Part shown: one piece after another, positions 54,425-63,061 of the stretch
Position numbering within the stretch: the first letter of the stretch is position 1
How the letters are laid out: every line of letters starts with the position of its first letter
NCBI GenBank assembly: GCA_965206365.1
Contig: CBDBJL010000019.1
Coordinates: 60,702 to 124,701, forward strand
Direction of reading: 5' to 3'
Length of the DNA: 64,000 nt
Source: CBDBJL01 sp965206365
GTDB lineage: Bacteria; Pseudomonadota; Alphaproteobacteria; JABAAW01; JAHZMA01
Made by a program: the position numbers and the translations under genes
The notes under the pieces: model-generated
Told to the model about the DNA's origin: nothing
The model's database searches: none
What the model saw: only the letters and a program-made list of their open reading frames with translations

Positions 54425-55924
54425 ATGAATTTATTAACAATGGAAGAATATCAAGCGATTGCTACGGGGTTAATTTTGCCCAGTGCGGCTTTTATTAATG
54501 GGGGGTATCGGGCGTCGGTTTCAGGAGAGTTTTTCCCCACGCTAAACCCAGCAACGGGTGAGAAATTAACTGATATTGCTTCATGCAATTTAGAAGATCT
54601 AGATTTTGCAGTGACAAAGGCACGTGAAGCTTTTGATGATGGTCGTTGGAGTTGTCTGCATCCCTCACAGCGCAAGGCGATATTAATTCGTCTTTGCAAA
54701 TTACTTACCCGCAATGCGCGTGAATTGGCGGTGATGGAAAGCTTGGATAGTGGCAAAACCATTTATGATTGTGAAATGGTTGATGTGCCAGAAACGATTG
54801 AATGTATAAAATGGCATGCAGAATTAATCGATAAAATTTATGATCAGGTCTCGCCCCCTTCTGATTCTCATATTGCAATGATTTTGCGCGAGCCGATTGG
54901 CGTTGTGGGTTTGGTGTTGCCATGGAATTTTCCATTGCTAATGTTGGCTTGGAAAATGGGACCCGCCTTGGCGGCGGGATGTTCGTTGATTATAAAACCT
55001 GCAAGTGAGACTAGCCTAACTGCTTTGCGGGTGGCTGAATTAGCCAGTGAGGCTGGTTTGCCAGCTGGGGTTTTGAACATTGTTCCTGGGTCGGGCAAAA
55101 ATGTTGGTGAACCGTTAGGACGCCATGGAGATGTCGATATGGTATCTTTTACCGGTTCTACCGCTACTGGAAAGCGGTTTTTAGAATATGCTGCACAATC
55201 CAACTGCAAGGAGATTGTCCTTGAAATGGGAGGCAAAAATCCTTGCATTGTTATGGATGATGCTGAAAATGTTGATCGGGTGGCACAGCATATTGTTAAT
55301 GGGGCTTTTTGGAATATGGGCGAGAATTGTTCGGCTTCTTCACGTTTGATTGTGCATAAAAATATCAAAGCAGAACTTCTAAAACGAATCGAAAATCATA
55401 TGAAGCATTGGAATATTGGCAATCCACTTAACCCAGAAACGCGCATGGGGGCGTTAATTTCGCAAACCCATTTTGATAAGGTATGTTTGTACCTAAAAAA
55501 AGCGAAAAAAATTCGAATTGGTGGCAAATCGTTTCACGGAGCCTTTGTAGAGCCCACTATTATCGAGGTTGAGAATTCTCAAGATTTTCTGGCTCGTGAA
55601 GAAATTTTTGGTCCGGTGTTAACTGTAATTACAGTTGCAAATTTTGATGAAGCGATTCAAATTGCCAATGATACTGATTATGGGCTTGCAGCGTCGATTT
55701 TTACTGCAAATATTAAACGTGCAATTCGGGGTGCGCGTGCAATTCAAGCTGGAACTGTTACGGTGAATAGTTTTGGTGAAGGTGACATTACCACGCCTTT
55801 TGGTGGGTATAAGCAATCGGGCTTTGGTGGGCGTGATAATTCTATTCATGCGCATGATCAATATACACAGTTGAAAACTTTATGGATTGATTTAACCGAT
55901 GATTCCGATCTAGAAATTGCCTAA
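54425..55924 (+). CDS. NAD(P)-dependent aldehyde dehydrogenase
   Basis: The 499-residue ALDH-superfamily enzyme has PWNFPLLMLAWKMGPALAAG (Asn of the oxyanion hole), FTGSTATGKRF (nucleotide loop), catalytic Glu in EMGGKNP and catalytic Cys in GENCSASSRLI. It resembles the PuuC/gamma-aminobutyraldehyde branch. In this operon the substrate could be alpha-ketoglutarate semialdehyde, formed by the preceding DapA-family enzyme. The ATG at 54425 is used; a TTG immediately before it is in frame. It starts three bases after the preceding stop. Confidence 0.92.
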   Translation: MNLLTMEEYQAIATGLILPSAAFINGGYRASVSGEFFPTLNPATGEKLTDIASCNLEDLDFAVTKAREAFDDGRWSCLHPSQRKAILIRLCKLLTRNARELAVMESLDSGKTIYDCEMVDVPETIECIKWHAELIDKIYDQVSPPSDSHIAMILREPIGVVGLVLPWNFPLLMLAWKMGPALAAGCSLIIKPASETSLTALRVAELASEAGLPAGVLNIVPGSGKNVGEPLGRHGDVDMVSFTGSTATGKRFLEYAAQSNCKEIVLEMGGKNPCIVMDDAENVDRVAQHIVNGAFWNMGENCSASSRLIVHKNIKAELLKRIENHMKHWNIGNPLNPETRMGALISQTHFDKVCLYLKKAKKIRIGGKSFHGAFVEPTIIEVENSQDFLAREEIFGPVLTVITVANFDEAIQIANDTDYGLAASIFTANIKRAIRGARAIQAGTVTVNSFGEGDITTPFGGYKQSGFGGRDNSIHAHDQYTQLKTLWIDLTDDSDLEIA

Positions 55925-55938
55925 ATTTAGAGAAATAT

Positions 55939-57294
55939 ATGGCAAAATCTAACCTATATTCCGCGAAATATTTGCCGATTGAAACCGGACCTGCAGCTTG
56001 GAAAGAAATTTTGCCGCCAGCACCTTCTTATCCAGCATTGACGGTCGCAAGCAAGGCAGATTTTGTGATTATTGGCGCGGGGTTTGCTGGGCTTGCAGCC
56101 GCGCGTCGTTTAACGCAAATTGCTCATCAGGCACAAATTGTTATTTTGGAAGCCAATGAAATCGCCGAAGGGGCGACAGGGCGTAATTCAGGCTTTATGA
56201 TTGATATTCCACATGATTTAAGCTCGCATGATTATGCTGGGCAAGGCGTTGAGGATGATCAACAGCGAATTACGTTAAATCGCCATGCGATTGATTTTGC
56301 TCGCAAAGCCGTTGTTGAATATGGTATTCACGAGGCTTATTTTGATCCTGCAGGTAAGGTAAATGGGGCGGTAACCGAAATAGGGGATGTGCATAATCGA
56401 AGTTTTGCCAAGCATTTAAAAGCGATTGGAGAAAAATCAGAAAGATTAGATCGGCAAGCGATGCGTGAATTAACGGGTAGTGATTATTATTGTTCGGGTC
56501 TTTATACCGGCGGTACGGTTATGCTACAGCCAGCGGGTTATGTGCAAGCCTTCGCACAAGGGTTAAGCCAAGCTCAGGTGAGGATTTATGAAAATAGTCC
56601 AGCACTTCAATTGCAAAGAATTGGTGGCGATTGGGTGATAAAAACACCTCAAGGGCAAGTTAGCACACCGAAAATCATTTTGGCGAATAATGGGCATTTA
56701 GAAAGTTTTGGTTTTGCCCAACGCCGATTAATGCATATTTTTCTCTATGCTTCTATGACTCCTGATTTGGATATGGATCATTTGCAAAAAATAGGAGGGG
56801 CACCGCGCTGGAACATTACCCCGTCGGATCCCTTAGGCACAACGATGCGTAAGATTGATCCTATGCAAGGTGGCAATAGAATTATCACGCGTAGCTGTGC
56901 CACTTTTTGTCCCAGTATGAAGGCGAGTGTGGCAACTTTTAAGCGTGCTGAAAAGGAACATCAGTTAAGATTTGATGCGCGTTTTCCACAGCTTGCGGGG
57001 TTAAAAATGCAGTTTCGTTGGGCGGGGCATTTATGTTTCAGCCGTAATGATTTATCGATTATGCGTGAAATTGATGATAATATTTTTACTGCTTGTTGTC
57101 AAAATGGTTTGGGTACGGCGCGTGGTACGTTAACCGGAATTGCCGCGGCAGAACTTGCCAATGGGCATCGCAGCAACATTACAGATTTTTTTACTCTGCA
57201 ACCATTACCCAAAAAACTCCCCCACCCGTTAATTTCCAGTTTAGGGGCTAATTTATATTTGCGGTTTCAGGAATGGCGTGCACGCAAAGAGTAA
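55939..57294 (+). CDS. FAD-dependent amine/D-amino-acid oxidoreductase
   Basis: The 451-residue DAO-family flavoprotein has the FAD-binding VIIGAGFAGLAAARRL at about 35-50, EANEIAEGATGRNSGF shortly after, and a C-terminal FTACCQNGLGTARGTLTG. It is close in plan to PuuB (gamma-glutamylputrescine oxidase) and related amine oxidases. Next to the aldehyde dehydrogenase and DapA-family gene it could oxidise a cyclic amino acid such as cis-4-hydroxy-D-proline to the pyrroline. It is last in the rightward operon and converges on an SDR gene with a four-base gap. Confidence 0.87.
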   Translation: MAKSNLYSAKYLPIETGPAAWKEILPPAPSYPALTVASKADFVIIGAGFAGLAAARRLTQIAHQAQIVILEANEIAEGATGRNSGFMIDIPHDLSSHDYAGQGVEDDQQRITLNRHAIDFARKAVVEYGIHEAYFDPAGKVNGAVTEIGDVHNRSFAKHLKAIGEKSERLDRQAMRELTGSDYYCSGLYTGGTVMLQPAGYVQAFAQGLSQAQVRIYENSPALQLQRIGGDWVIKTPQGQVSTPKIILANNGHLESFGFAQRRLMHIFLYASMTPDLDMDHLQKIGGAPRWNITPSDPLGTTMRKIDPMQGGNRIITRSCATFCPSMKASVATFKRAEKEHQLRFDARFPQLAGLKMQFRWAGHLCFSRNDLSIMREIDDNIFTACCQNGLGTARGTLTGIAAAELANGHRSNITDFFTLQPLPKKLPHPLISSLGANLYLRFQEWRARKE

Positions 57295-57298
57295 TGGT

Positions 57299-58051
57299 TC
57301 AAAAAGGTAAGCTTAATTTTGCCATGCGTCCACCATCAATATAGTAGGTTTGCCCGGTAATAAAACCGCTTTCCGCCGCGAGTAAAAAAGCTACCAAAGC
57401 TGCCACTTCTTCGGGTTTTCCGGTGCGGCCTATGGGGTGAATTTTGGCAATATTTTGCTTAAATATTTCAGGGTTAGCGGTTGCGTTGATCAAATCAAGA
57501 TTTAAATCAGTATCAATCCAACCCGGTGCCACCGTATTACAACGAATACCATCTTTGCTATAATCAATGGCAACTGCACGGGTTAAGCCATGGAGTCCCG
57601 CTTTGGATGCCCCATAAGCAGCATGGTTAGGATTGACACTTACGCCTTCAATAGAGCCAATATTAACAATATTCCCTTGGGTTTTTTTCAGATGGGGCAA
57701 GGCATATTTTATAAAAAGAAATGGTGCGGTTAAATTAATATTTAAGGTTCGTTGCCAATCATCAAGAGCCATATTTTCAATAGAAATTTCTTGCATAATA
57801 CCGGCATTATTAACCAAAAAATCTAGTTTTCCAGTTTTGTTAATCAAGGTTTCAATTGTTTTTTTGGGGGCATTGACGCAGGCAAAATCGGCTTTTATGC
57901 TTTCAAAATTTTGATCTTCGCCTCGTTGTGCAGTAAAAACTTTTGCCCCTTCGCTTTCAAGGTGCGTAGCAATGGCCTTGCCAATACCGCTACGCCCGCC
58001 AGTAATAAGGGCAATTTTATTGGCAAATCGCATTGGCAAATGTATGGGCAT
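57299..58051 (-). CDS. short-chain dehydrogenase/reductase A
   Basis: The 250-residue classical SDR has the cofactor motif ITGGRSGIGKAIA, NNAGIM, the catalytic Ser near NIGSIEGVS and YGASKAGLHG (Tyr, Lys). It ends GQTYYIDGGRM as in most SDRs. The substrate is unknown; presence with the HpbD-like gene suggests a hydroxyl- or oxo-acid of the same pathway. It follows the second SDR gene by 15 bases in the leftward unit. Confidence 0.88.
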   Translation of the reverse strand: MPIHLPMRFANKIALITGGRSGIGKAIATHLESEGAKVFTAQRGEDQNFESIKADFACVNAPKKTIETLINKTGKLDFLVNNAGIMQEISIENMALDDWQRTLNINLTAPFLFIKYALPHLKKTQGNIVNIGSIEGVSVNPNHAAYGASKAGLHGLTRAVAIDYSKDGIRCNTVAPGWIDTDLNLDLINATANPEIFKQNIAKIHPIGRTGKPEEVAALVAFLLAAESGFITGQTYYIDGGRMAKLSLPF

Positions 58052-58066
58052 AGGTAGTTTTCCTTT

Positions 58067-58798
58067 TTATCCTACAGGTTTCGCACCATTTACTTTAATT
58101 AAAGAACCGCAAATATAACGCGCATGATCAGAAGCCAAAAATAACACAATTTCGGCAATATCATTGGGGGTGGCAACGCGCCCCAAAGGTACAGTTTTCC
58201 CCAAATTAGCAATTGCAGTATCGGCATCAAAGCCGCGCATCTCAAAACCTGTGCGCAACATGGGCGTATCAACTTCATTGGGGCATACGGCATTAACACG
58301 AATATTTTGGTGGGCATGATCGCGTCCTATACATTGGGTAAGTGATGCGATTGCCGCTTTGCTCATGCAATAAGTAACATGTTCGGGACCTGGATGCACT
58401 CCCCAGCAAGAAGCGATATTAACAATAGCACCCCCCCCTTGTTTCAGCATAAACGGAATCGTCGAACGACAAAGTTGAAAGGGGGCTTTGACATTAATCG
58501 CAATTGAAACATCAAAATCTTCATCTGTGCTGGCAAGAACATCACCGCGACGGATAATGCCAGCATTATTGATCAAAATATCTAAGCTACCGAATTTATC
58601 AATAACTTTAAGGGGCAAGTGCTCAATATAATTTTTGTCGGTTAAATTACCCGAAAAATAAGCATCAGCGATAACATCATCCAGTTTTAGATCGGCTGCG
58701 GCAATTTGGGCACCGCTTAGGCGAAACAAACGGAGAATTTCACGACCAATGCCGCCCGCGGCTCCGGTAATTAAAACTGTTTTTCCAGAAAAATTCAT
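58067..58798 (-). CDS. short-chain dehydrogenase/reductase B
   Basis: The 243-residue classical SDR has ITGAAGGIGREI, NNAGII, a catalytic Ser in NIASCWGVHPG and YCMSKAAIAS. It shares the fold but not close sequence with the neighbouring SDR, so the two are not a recent duplication. It lies between the HpbD-like gene (36 bases upstream) and SDR A. The substrate is unknown; a secondary alcohol or 4-hydroxyl group is possible. Confidence 0.88.
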   Translation of the reverse strand: MNFSGKTVLITGAAGGIGREILRLFRLSGAQIAAADLKLDDVIADAYFSGNLTDKNYIEHLPLKVIDKFGSLDILINNAGIIRRGDVLASTDEDFDVSIAINVKAPFQLCRSTIPFMLKQGGGAIVNIASCWGVHPGPEHVTYCMSKAAIASLTQCIGRDHAHQNIRVNAVCPNEVDTPMLRTGFEMRGFDADTAIANLGKTVPLGRVATPNDIAEIVLFLASDHARYICGSLIKVNGAKPVG

Positions 58799-58834
58799 AT
58801 TTCATTGTACCTTTAATATTTATCTTGCCTTTTG

Positions 58835-59940
58835 TTAGAATGAGAATAATGGTTTGCCAAATTGCGATTCATCGGGAATAACGCCTAAACCATAGCCTGT
58901 TGGTAATTGAATATGCCCATTGATAATTTTAATTGGGTTTTCGGGATCATAATGTTTGGCAATATAGGGTTGGGCTAACCAAACCCCTTCTAATAATTTC
59001 GGGGCTACGGTTGCGGCAATATGGGTGCAGGCTGCGGCAATAATATCGCCTCCCCAGGCGTCGTCACATGTATGGGGTAAGTTGCGTGTAGCGCAAAGCT
59101 CACGAAAAATTGTCATCGGGTGCAAACCACCAATGCGCGTTACTTTCATGCCAAACCCATCACAAATGCCGGTTTCGATTAAGTGCAAGATGATATTCAG
59201 ATCAGTACCATTTTCATCGATATAAAGGGGATGATTAAGCTGGTTGCGAATGGCGATCATTTCTTCAATATGGTTGCAAGGTTGCTCAAGAATTAGTGGA
59301 ATATCGATGCATTCACGACTAATGCGCAAGGCATCGCCACGGGTTAACCCCCGATTGCCATCAACCGCAAGACGCATTCGGGTGCCTACAGCTTCCCAAA
59401 CTTTGCGAATCACTTCAATATCAATTTCAACGGGGCGTCCGCCAATTTTGATTTGCATGCGTTGATAACCTTCTGTCATTTTCGCAATTGCAATTTTTAC
59501 AATTTCATCGGGCAAGCCTACGCCACTGGCATAATAAGAGGGAATATTTTCAGAAACAACGCCACCCAATTTTTCAGGTGCTTTCCTAGCAAATCATAAC
59601 CAGCAAGATCAAAAGCGGCTTTGGCATAATTATGACCATTAAGTATTTGCCCCATAGTTCGATGTAGCGGAACCGGAAAAGGGTTGGTGCCAATAAGATG
59701 AGGTGCCATTTCAACAAGCGCCGCTAAGGCACCGCCCGCATGGCTAGGGGCATAGGTGGAACCCACTGGGCAGGTTTCGCCCCAGCCGATGAGACCATTA
59801 TCAGCGACCATTTTGATCAGGGTTGTTTTTAACGACCAAACTTGTGCATTTGCCATGGTATACGGACCATTTTTTACCGGCAAATCATGTTGATAGAGGT
59901 GAATTTCTTTAATTTTCAATTTCTTTAATTTTCCGGGCAA
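58835..59940 (-). pseudogene. hpbD: HpbD-like 4-hydroxyproline-betaine 2-epimerase, frameshifted
   Basis: Two frames reconstruct a full enolase-superfamily (MR/MLE) protein of about 365 residues. The N-terminal domain reads HDLPVKNGPYTMA, WGETCPVGSTYAPSHA and LNGHNYAKAAFDLAGYDL. The barrel holds QIKIGGRPVEID and GFGMKVTRIGG (the two lysine acid/bases), LAVDGNRG, LEQPC and YIDENG metal ligands, and CDDAWGGDIIAAACTH. From memory this closely resembles the Pelagibaca 4R-hydroxyproline-betaine 2-epimerase. The frames join if one A is added to the run read at 59570-59574 (KHLKK-LGGVVSENIP). As read, the first frame ends after about 140 residues. Start may be TTG at 59940 or 59919. Confidence 0.8.
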
Positions 59941-60339
59941 AAATATTCAAATTATATTGTATATAAAAAGTATTTTTATCGTATTTTATAAGCAGTATCA
60001 AGGTATTTTTTGCTCATGATCGGCAAGGTTACAATCATATTCAAAGAATCATTCGTAAGGAAGGCATAGATATTGATGATTGCAAGACGAGATCTTAGAT
60101 TCATTGGAGGTGTTTTTGGAGATTTTATTGGGAATCTTGGTTGTTAGCGGGTGGGTATGATACCGATCAAAGCAAAATAATTGATAAGCTATTTCCTTGA
60201 AACCCTTACGCAACAGTAAAATACAATATGAAAGGATATTTGCAAAAAAAAATTGTTAAAAACATAAATATTTTTTTGTTATTTTTTACAATTCCTTGCG
60301 ATCAAAGCTATAGGTGACTACAATGCCCGTTATGGGAAA
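59941..60339. other. intergenic region between the HpbD-like gene and egtB
   Basis: These 399 bases contain the operator-like ATTGTATATAAAAAG at 59956-59970 near the HpbD-like start. A vestigial reading stretch in frame 3 (about 59967-60200) contains FFAHDRQGYNHIQRII, a TAG at 60096 and then WLLAGGYDTDQSK before a TGA. It may be a decayed gene of unknown type. The last 100 bases before egtB are AT-rich with no clear promoter. Confidence 0.4.
59956..59970 (-). promoter_or_regulatory. operator-like motif upstream of the HpbD-like gene
   Basis: ATTGTATATAAAAAG matches ATTGTATTCAAATAG, found upstream of the GntR gene (52682-52696), at 12 of 15 positions. Both begin with the TTGTAT half of the TTGTATACAA-like palindromes bound by many GntR/FCD regulators. 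It sits 16 bases before the HpbD-like start, suitable for repression of the leftward epimerase-SDR unit by the same regulator. Confidence 0.4.
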
Positions 60340-61719
60340 ATGATTTGTAATTTTGGTATGAATTTTGCAGTTATTTTTATTTTAATGCAGGGAGAAGCTA
60401 TTTTGTTAAAAGATGCGAGGGCATTCGTGGCTGATCCGGAAGTTTTGGCACGAAAATTTCATAAAGTGCGTGGCTTTACCGAACGGCTGATTGCACCATT
60501 GTCATCTGAGGATTGCCAGATCCAATCCATGCTAGATGCGAGCCCAACAAAATGGCATTTGGCTCATGTTACTTGGTTTTTTGAGACTTTCATTTTGGTG
60601 AATTATATGAAGGGTTACCAACGGTTTAACGAGGATTTTAATTATCTTTATAATTCATATTATAATGGGATTGGTAAGCAATTTCCGCGCCATCAACGTG
60701 GCCTTGTCACGCGCCCGTCACTGGCTGAAATTAAAGATTATCGTGCTTTTGTTGACCTGAATATGGCAAAAATAATTGGGGATACAACCCATCCTTATGC
60801 ATCCTCTATTGCATTTCTTACAGAGCTTGGAGCGCATCATGAACAGCAGCATCAAGAATTGATCTTAACTGATATTAAGCATGGATTTTCGATGAATACT
60901 TATTACCCGGCTTATTGTGCGCCGCGCCCCACAGCCGTAGAAAAGGCAAGTAAATTACGGTTTGTAAATTTTTCCGAGGGGATCTATTCTATCGGTGATG
61001 CTGCAAGAACTGGCTTTGCCTATGATAATGAACGCCCAGCTCATAAAAGATGGTTAGATAAATTTCAGTTGGCCTCGCGTTTGGTCACCAATCGTGAATA
61101 TCAAGAATTTATGGGCGATGGTGGTTATGAAAAAGCGGAGTTATGGCTTTCAGAGGGTTGGTATTTTATTACTAAGAATCAAAGAAAACATCCTGGATAT
61201 TGGGTAGAAAAAGATGATAGATGGTACCATTTCACCCTATCGGGGTTGTTGCCACTTGGCTTGGAAGAACCTGTGTGCCATCTTAATTTTTATGAAGCGC
61301 AAGCTTATGCAACATGGGCGCAGGCAAGATTGCCAAGCGAGGCAGAATGGGAAGTTGCGGCGCAACCTTTTCGGGATATTGATGTTGCAGAACCAGAAAG
61401 ATTTCATCCAAAAATTGCAGCTGAAACCGTCACCGAGGCGGTGAGGCAAAATTTACATGATGCCAATGGGCTTGAGCAAATGATTGGCGAGTTATGGCAA
61501 TGGACTTCATCAGGGTACGAGCCTTATCCGGGGTTTGTTGCGTTAGAAGGTGTGGCGGGAGAATATAATGGCAAATTTATGTGTAATCAGTATGTGCTTC
61601 GTGGAGGCTCGTGCATCACTGCGCAAGAACATATTCGGATTACTTATCGCAATTTTTTTCCAACAAATATAGATTGGCAGTTTACGGGGCTTAGGCTCGC
61701 TCGTAATGGAAATGGGTAG
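60340..61719 (+). CDS. egtB: ergothioneine sulfoxide synthase EgtB
   Basis: EgtB is the non-heme iron enzyme that joins hercynine to a thiol donor with O2. The protein has an N-terminal DinB-like helical domain with the iron ligands WHLAHVTWFFETF and GAHHEQQHQEL (the His-x3-His pair), and a C-terminal formylglycine-generating-enzyme-like domain (QLASRLVTNREY, GELWQWTSSGY, YVLRGGSCIT and FTGLRLAR). The ATG at 60340 is the first possible; internal starts at ATG 60385 or TTG 60403 (GGGAGAAG just upstream) better match the family, which would shorten the 459-residue form by 15-21 residues. It is followed three bases later by egtD. Confidence 0.9.
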   Translation: MICNFGMNFAVIFILMQGEAILLKDARAFVADPEVLARKFHKVRGFTERLIAPLSSEDCQIQSMLDASPTKWHLAHVTWFFETFILVNYMKGYQRFNEDFNYLYNSYYNGIGKQFPRHQRGLVTRPSLAEIKDYRAFVDLNMAKIIGDTTHPYASSIAFLTELGAHHEQQHQELILTDIKHGFSMNTYYPAYCAPRPTAVEKASKLRFVNFSEGIYSIGDAARTGFAYDNERPAHKRWLDKFQLASRLVTNREYQEFMGDGGYEKAELWLSEGWYFITKNQRKHPGYWVEKDDRWYHFTLSGLLPLGLEEPVCHLNFYEAQAYATWAQARLPSEAEWEVAAQPFRDIDVAEPERFHPKIAAETVTEAVRQNLHDANGLEQMIGELWQWTSSGYEPYPGFVALEGVAGEYNGKFMCNQYVLRGGSCITAQEHIRITYRNFFPTNIDWQFTGLRLARNGNG

Positions 61720-61722
61720 AAA

Positions 61723-62700
61723 ATGAAATTAGCATCCTCATATCAATATGAATCCACAACATCTAATCGAATTTTCTTGGATGATGTTGTTGCGGGTTTA
61801 TCACAAAAAAGAAAAACTTTGCCATGCAAATATTTTTATGATGAATATGGCTCGCAAATTTTTGATAAAATATGTGATTGCCAAGATTATTATTTAACGC
61901 GCACTGAGATCAGTGTTTTGCAAGAAATTGCTCCGCAAATTGCTGAGATTATTGGAGAAAATGTTGCTTTGATTGAACCTGGGGCTGGTGCGATTAGGAA
62001 AGTGGCAATTTTGCTTGAATCGATTCAAAATTTGTCGGTTTATATTCCGATCGATATTTCAGGTTCGTTTTTAAACGCAGCAACTCAACGGGTGCAAAAA
62101 CAATTCCCAGAGATTAACACCCATTCGGTAATTGGTGATTTCACTGAAAAATTGCATTTAGAGAATGTTCCGTTTCAAAATCAAACCAAGCGGAATGTTA
62201 TTTTTTTCCCGGGCTCTACTTTTGGTAATTTTCATCCCAATGAAGGCAAGCGATTTCTAGAGAATATGCGCTCTATTGTCGGTGAAGAAGGGGGTTTAAT
62301 TATTGGCATTGATTTGGTTAAAGAAACCGAGATTTTAGAGCGTGCTTATGATGATAGTGGAGGGATAACGGCTATTTTCAATAAAAATATTCTGCGGCGG
62401 ATTAATGATGAACTTGTGGGAGATTTTGATTTAACGCAATTTACGCATCGTGCTATTTTTAACACCTTAGAAAGTCGGGTTGAAATGCATCTGGAGAGTC
62501 AATCTGCGCAAAAAATTACGATTGATGGCTATCATTTCTTTTTTGCTAAGGGTGAGACCATTCACACAGAGAATTCTTACAAATATACGAAAGAAAATTT
62601 TGCTATTTTGGCAGAATCTGCCGGCTTTCCAGTAAGAAAATATTGGAGTGATGCCAAAAATTTATTTTCGGTGCAATATTTAAGTGCGAAACAGCTTTAA
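61723..62700 (+). CDS. egtD: L-histidine N(alpha)-methyltransferase EgtD
   Basis: EgtD trimethylates histidine to hercynine (histidine betaine) using S-adenosylmethionine. The 325-residue protein has FLDDVVAGLSQKRKTLPCKYFYDEYGSQIFDKIC, the family N-terminus, then LIEPGAGAIRKVAILL (SAM loop), YIPIDISGSFL, and FFPGSTFGNFHPNE. The sequence follows the proteobacterial EgtD plan. With egtB it forms a two-gene ergothioneine operon; egtC (amidohydrolase) and egtE (lyase) are not in the window. Confidence 0.93.
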   Translation: MKLASSYQYESTTSNRIFLDDVVAGLSQKRKTLPCKYFYDEYGSQIFDKICDCQDYYLTRTEISVLQEIAPQIAEIIGENVALIEPGAGAIRKVAILLESIQNLSVYIPIDISGSFLNAATQRVQKQFPEINTHSVIGDFTEKLHLENVPFQNQTKRNVIFFPGSTFGNFHPNEGKRFLENMRSIVGEEGGLIIGIDLVKETEILERAYDDSGGITAIFNKNILRRINDELVGDFDLTQFTHRAIFNTLESRVEMHLESQSAQKITIDGYHFFFAKGETIHTENSYKYTKENFAILAESAGFPVRKYWSDAKNLFSVQYLSAKQL

Positions 62701-63061
62701 GTTAAAATCCCCCTCCCCCAAAAATGGGCGATTGATTTGTTTCATGCAATAAATTTATGCCTGATTGGTTGATCATGGTGGATTCAAAATGGTGATTTCA
62801 CAAATGGTGGGCATGCGAAAACGGGGAAGATAAATTACGAAGGTTTATAACTGGATTACGCTGTCGCTATCGCCAGCATGAAGGGCCTTCATATAATTAA
62901 GGATCAGTTTCTTCAATGTAGCGCGAAACATGGTTTGCTCTCATTCGAAGCATGGTTTGAGTTTTTTTCAGTTTTAATCCTTTATCCTGCCTGCTTTACC
63001 GAGCTAAAAAAAGCTAAGCAAGTCGCCCCGCTCAGCTTTTTATTTCAGCAAAAATTAGCAG
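62701..63061. other. intergenic region between egtD and the DNA methyltransferase gene
   Basis: These 361 bases separate convergent genes. A 63-codon frame (62878-63069) has no ribosome-binding site and unremarkable codons, so I treat it as chance. The likely bidirectional terminator at 63008-63041 is the only feature seen. Confidence 0.5.
63008..63041. terminator. bidirectional stem-loop terminator
   Basis: AAAAAGCTAAGC (63008-63019) and GCTCAGCTTTTT (63030-63041) pair over 12 positions with one mismatch around a ten-base loop. The stem ends in a run of Ts on each strand, so it can end both egtBD (rightward) and the methyltransferase gene (leftward). Confidence 0.65.

Noticed and set aside
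60096..60098. TAG read as pyrrolysine because an MttB-family gene is nearby
   Set aside because: The MttB homologue here has no in-frame TAG, no pyl genes are in view, and the TAG lies in a stretch with no start codon or known family.
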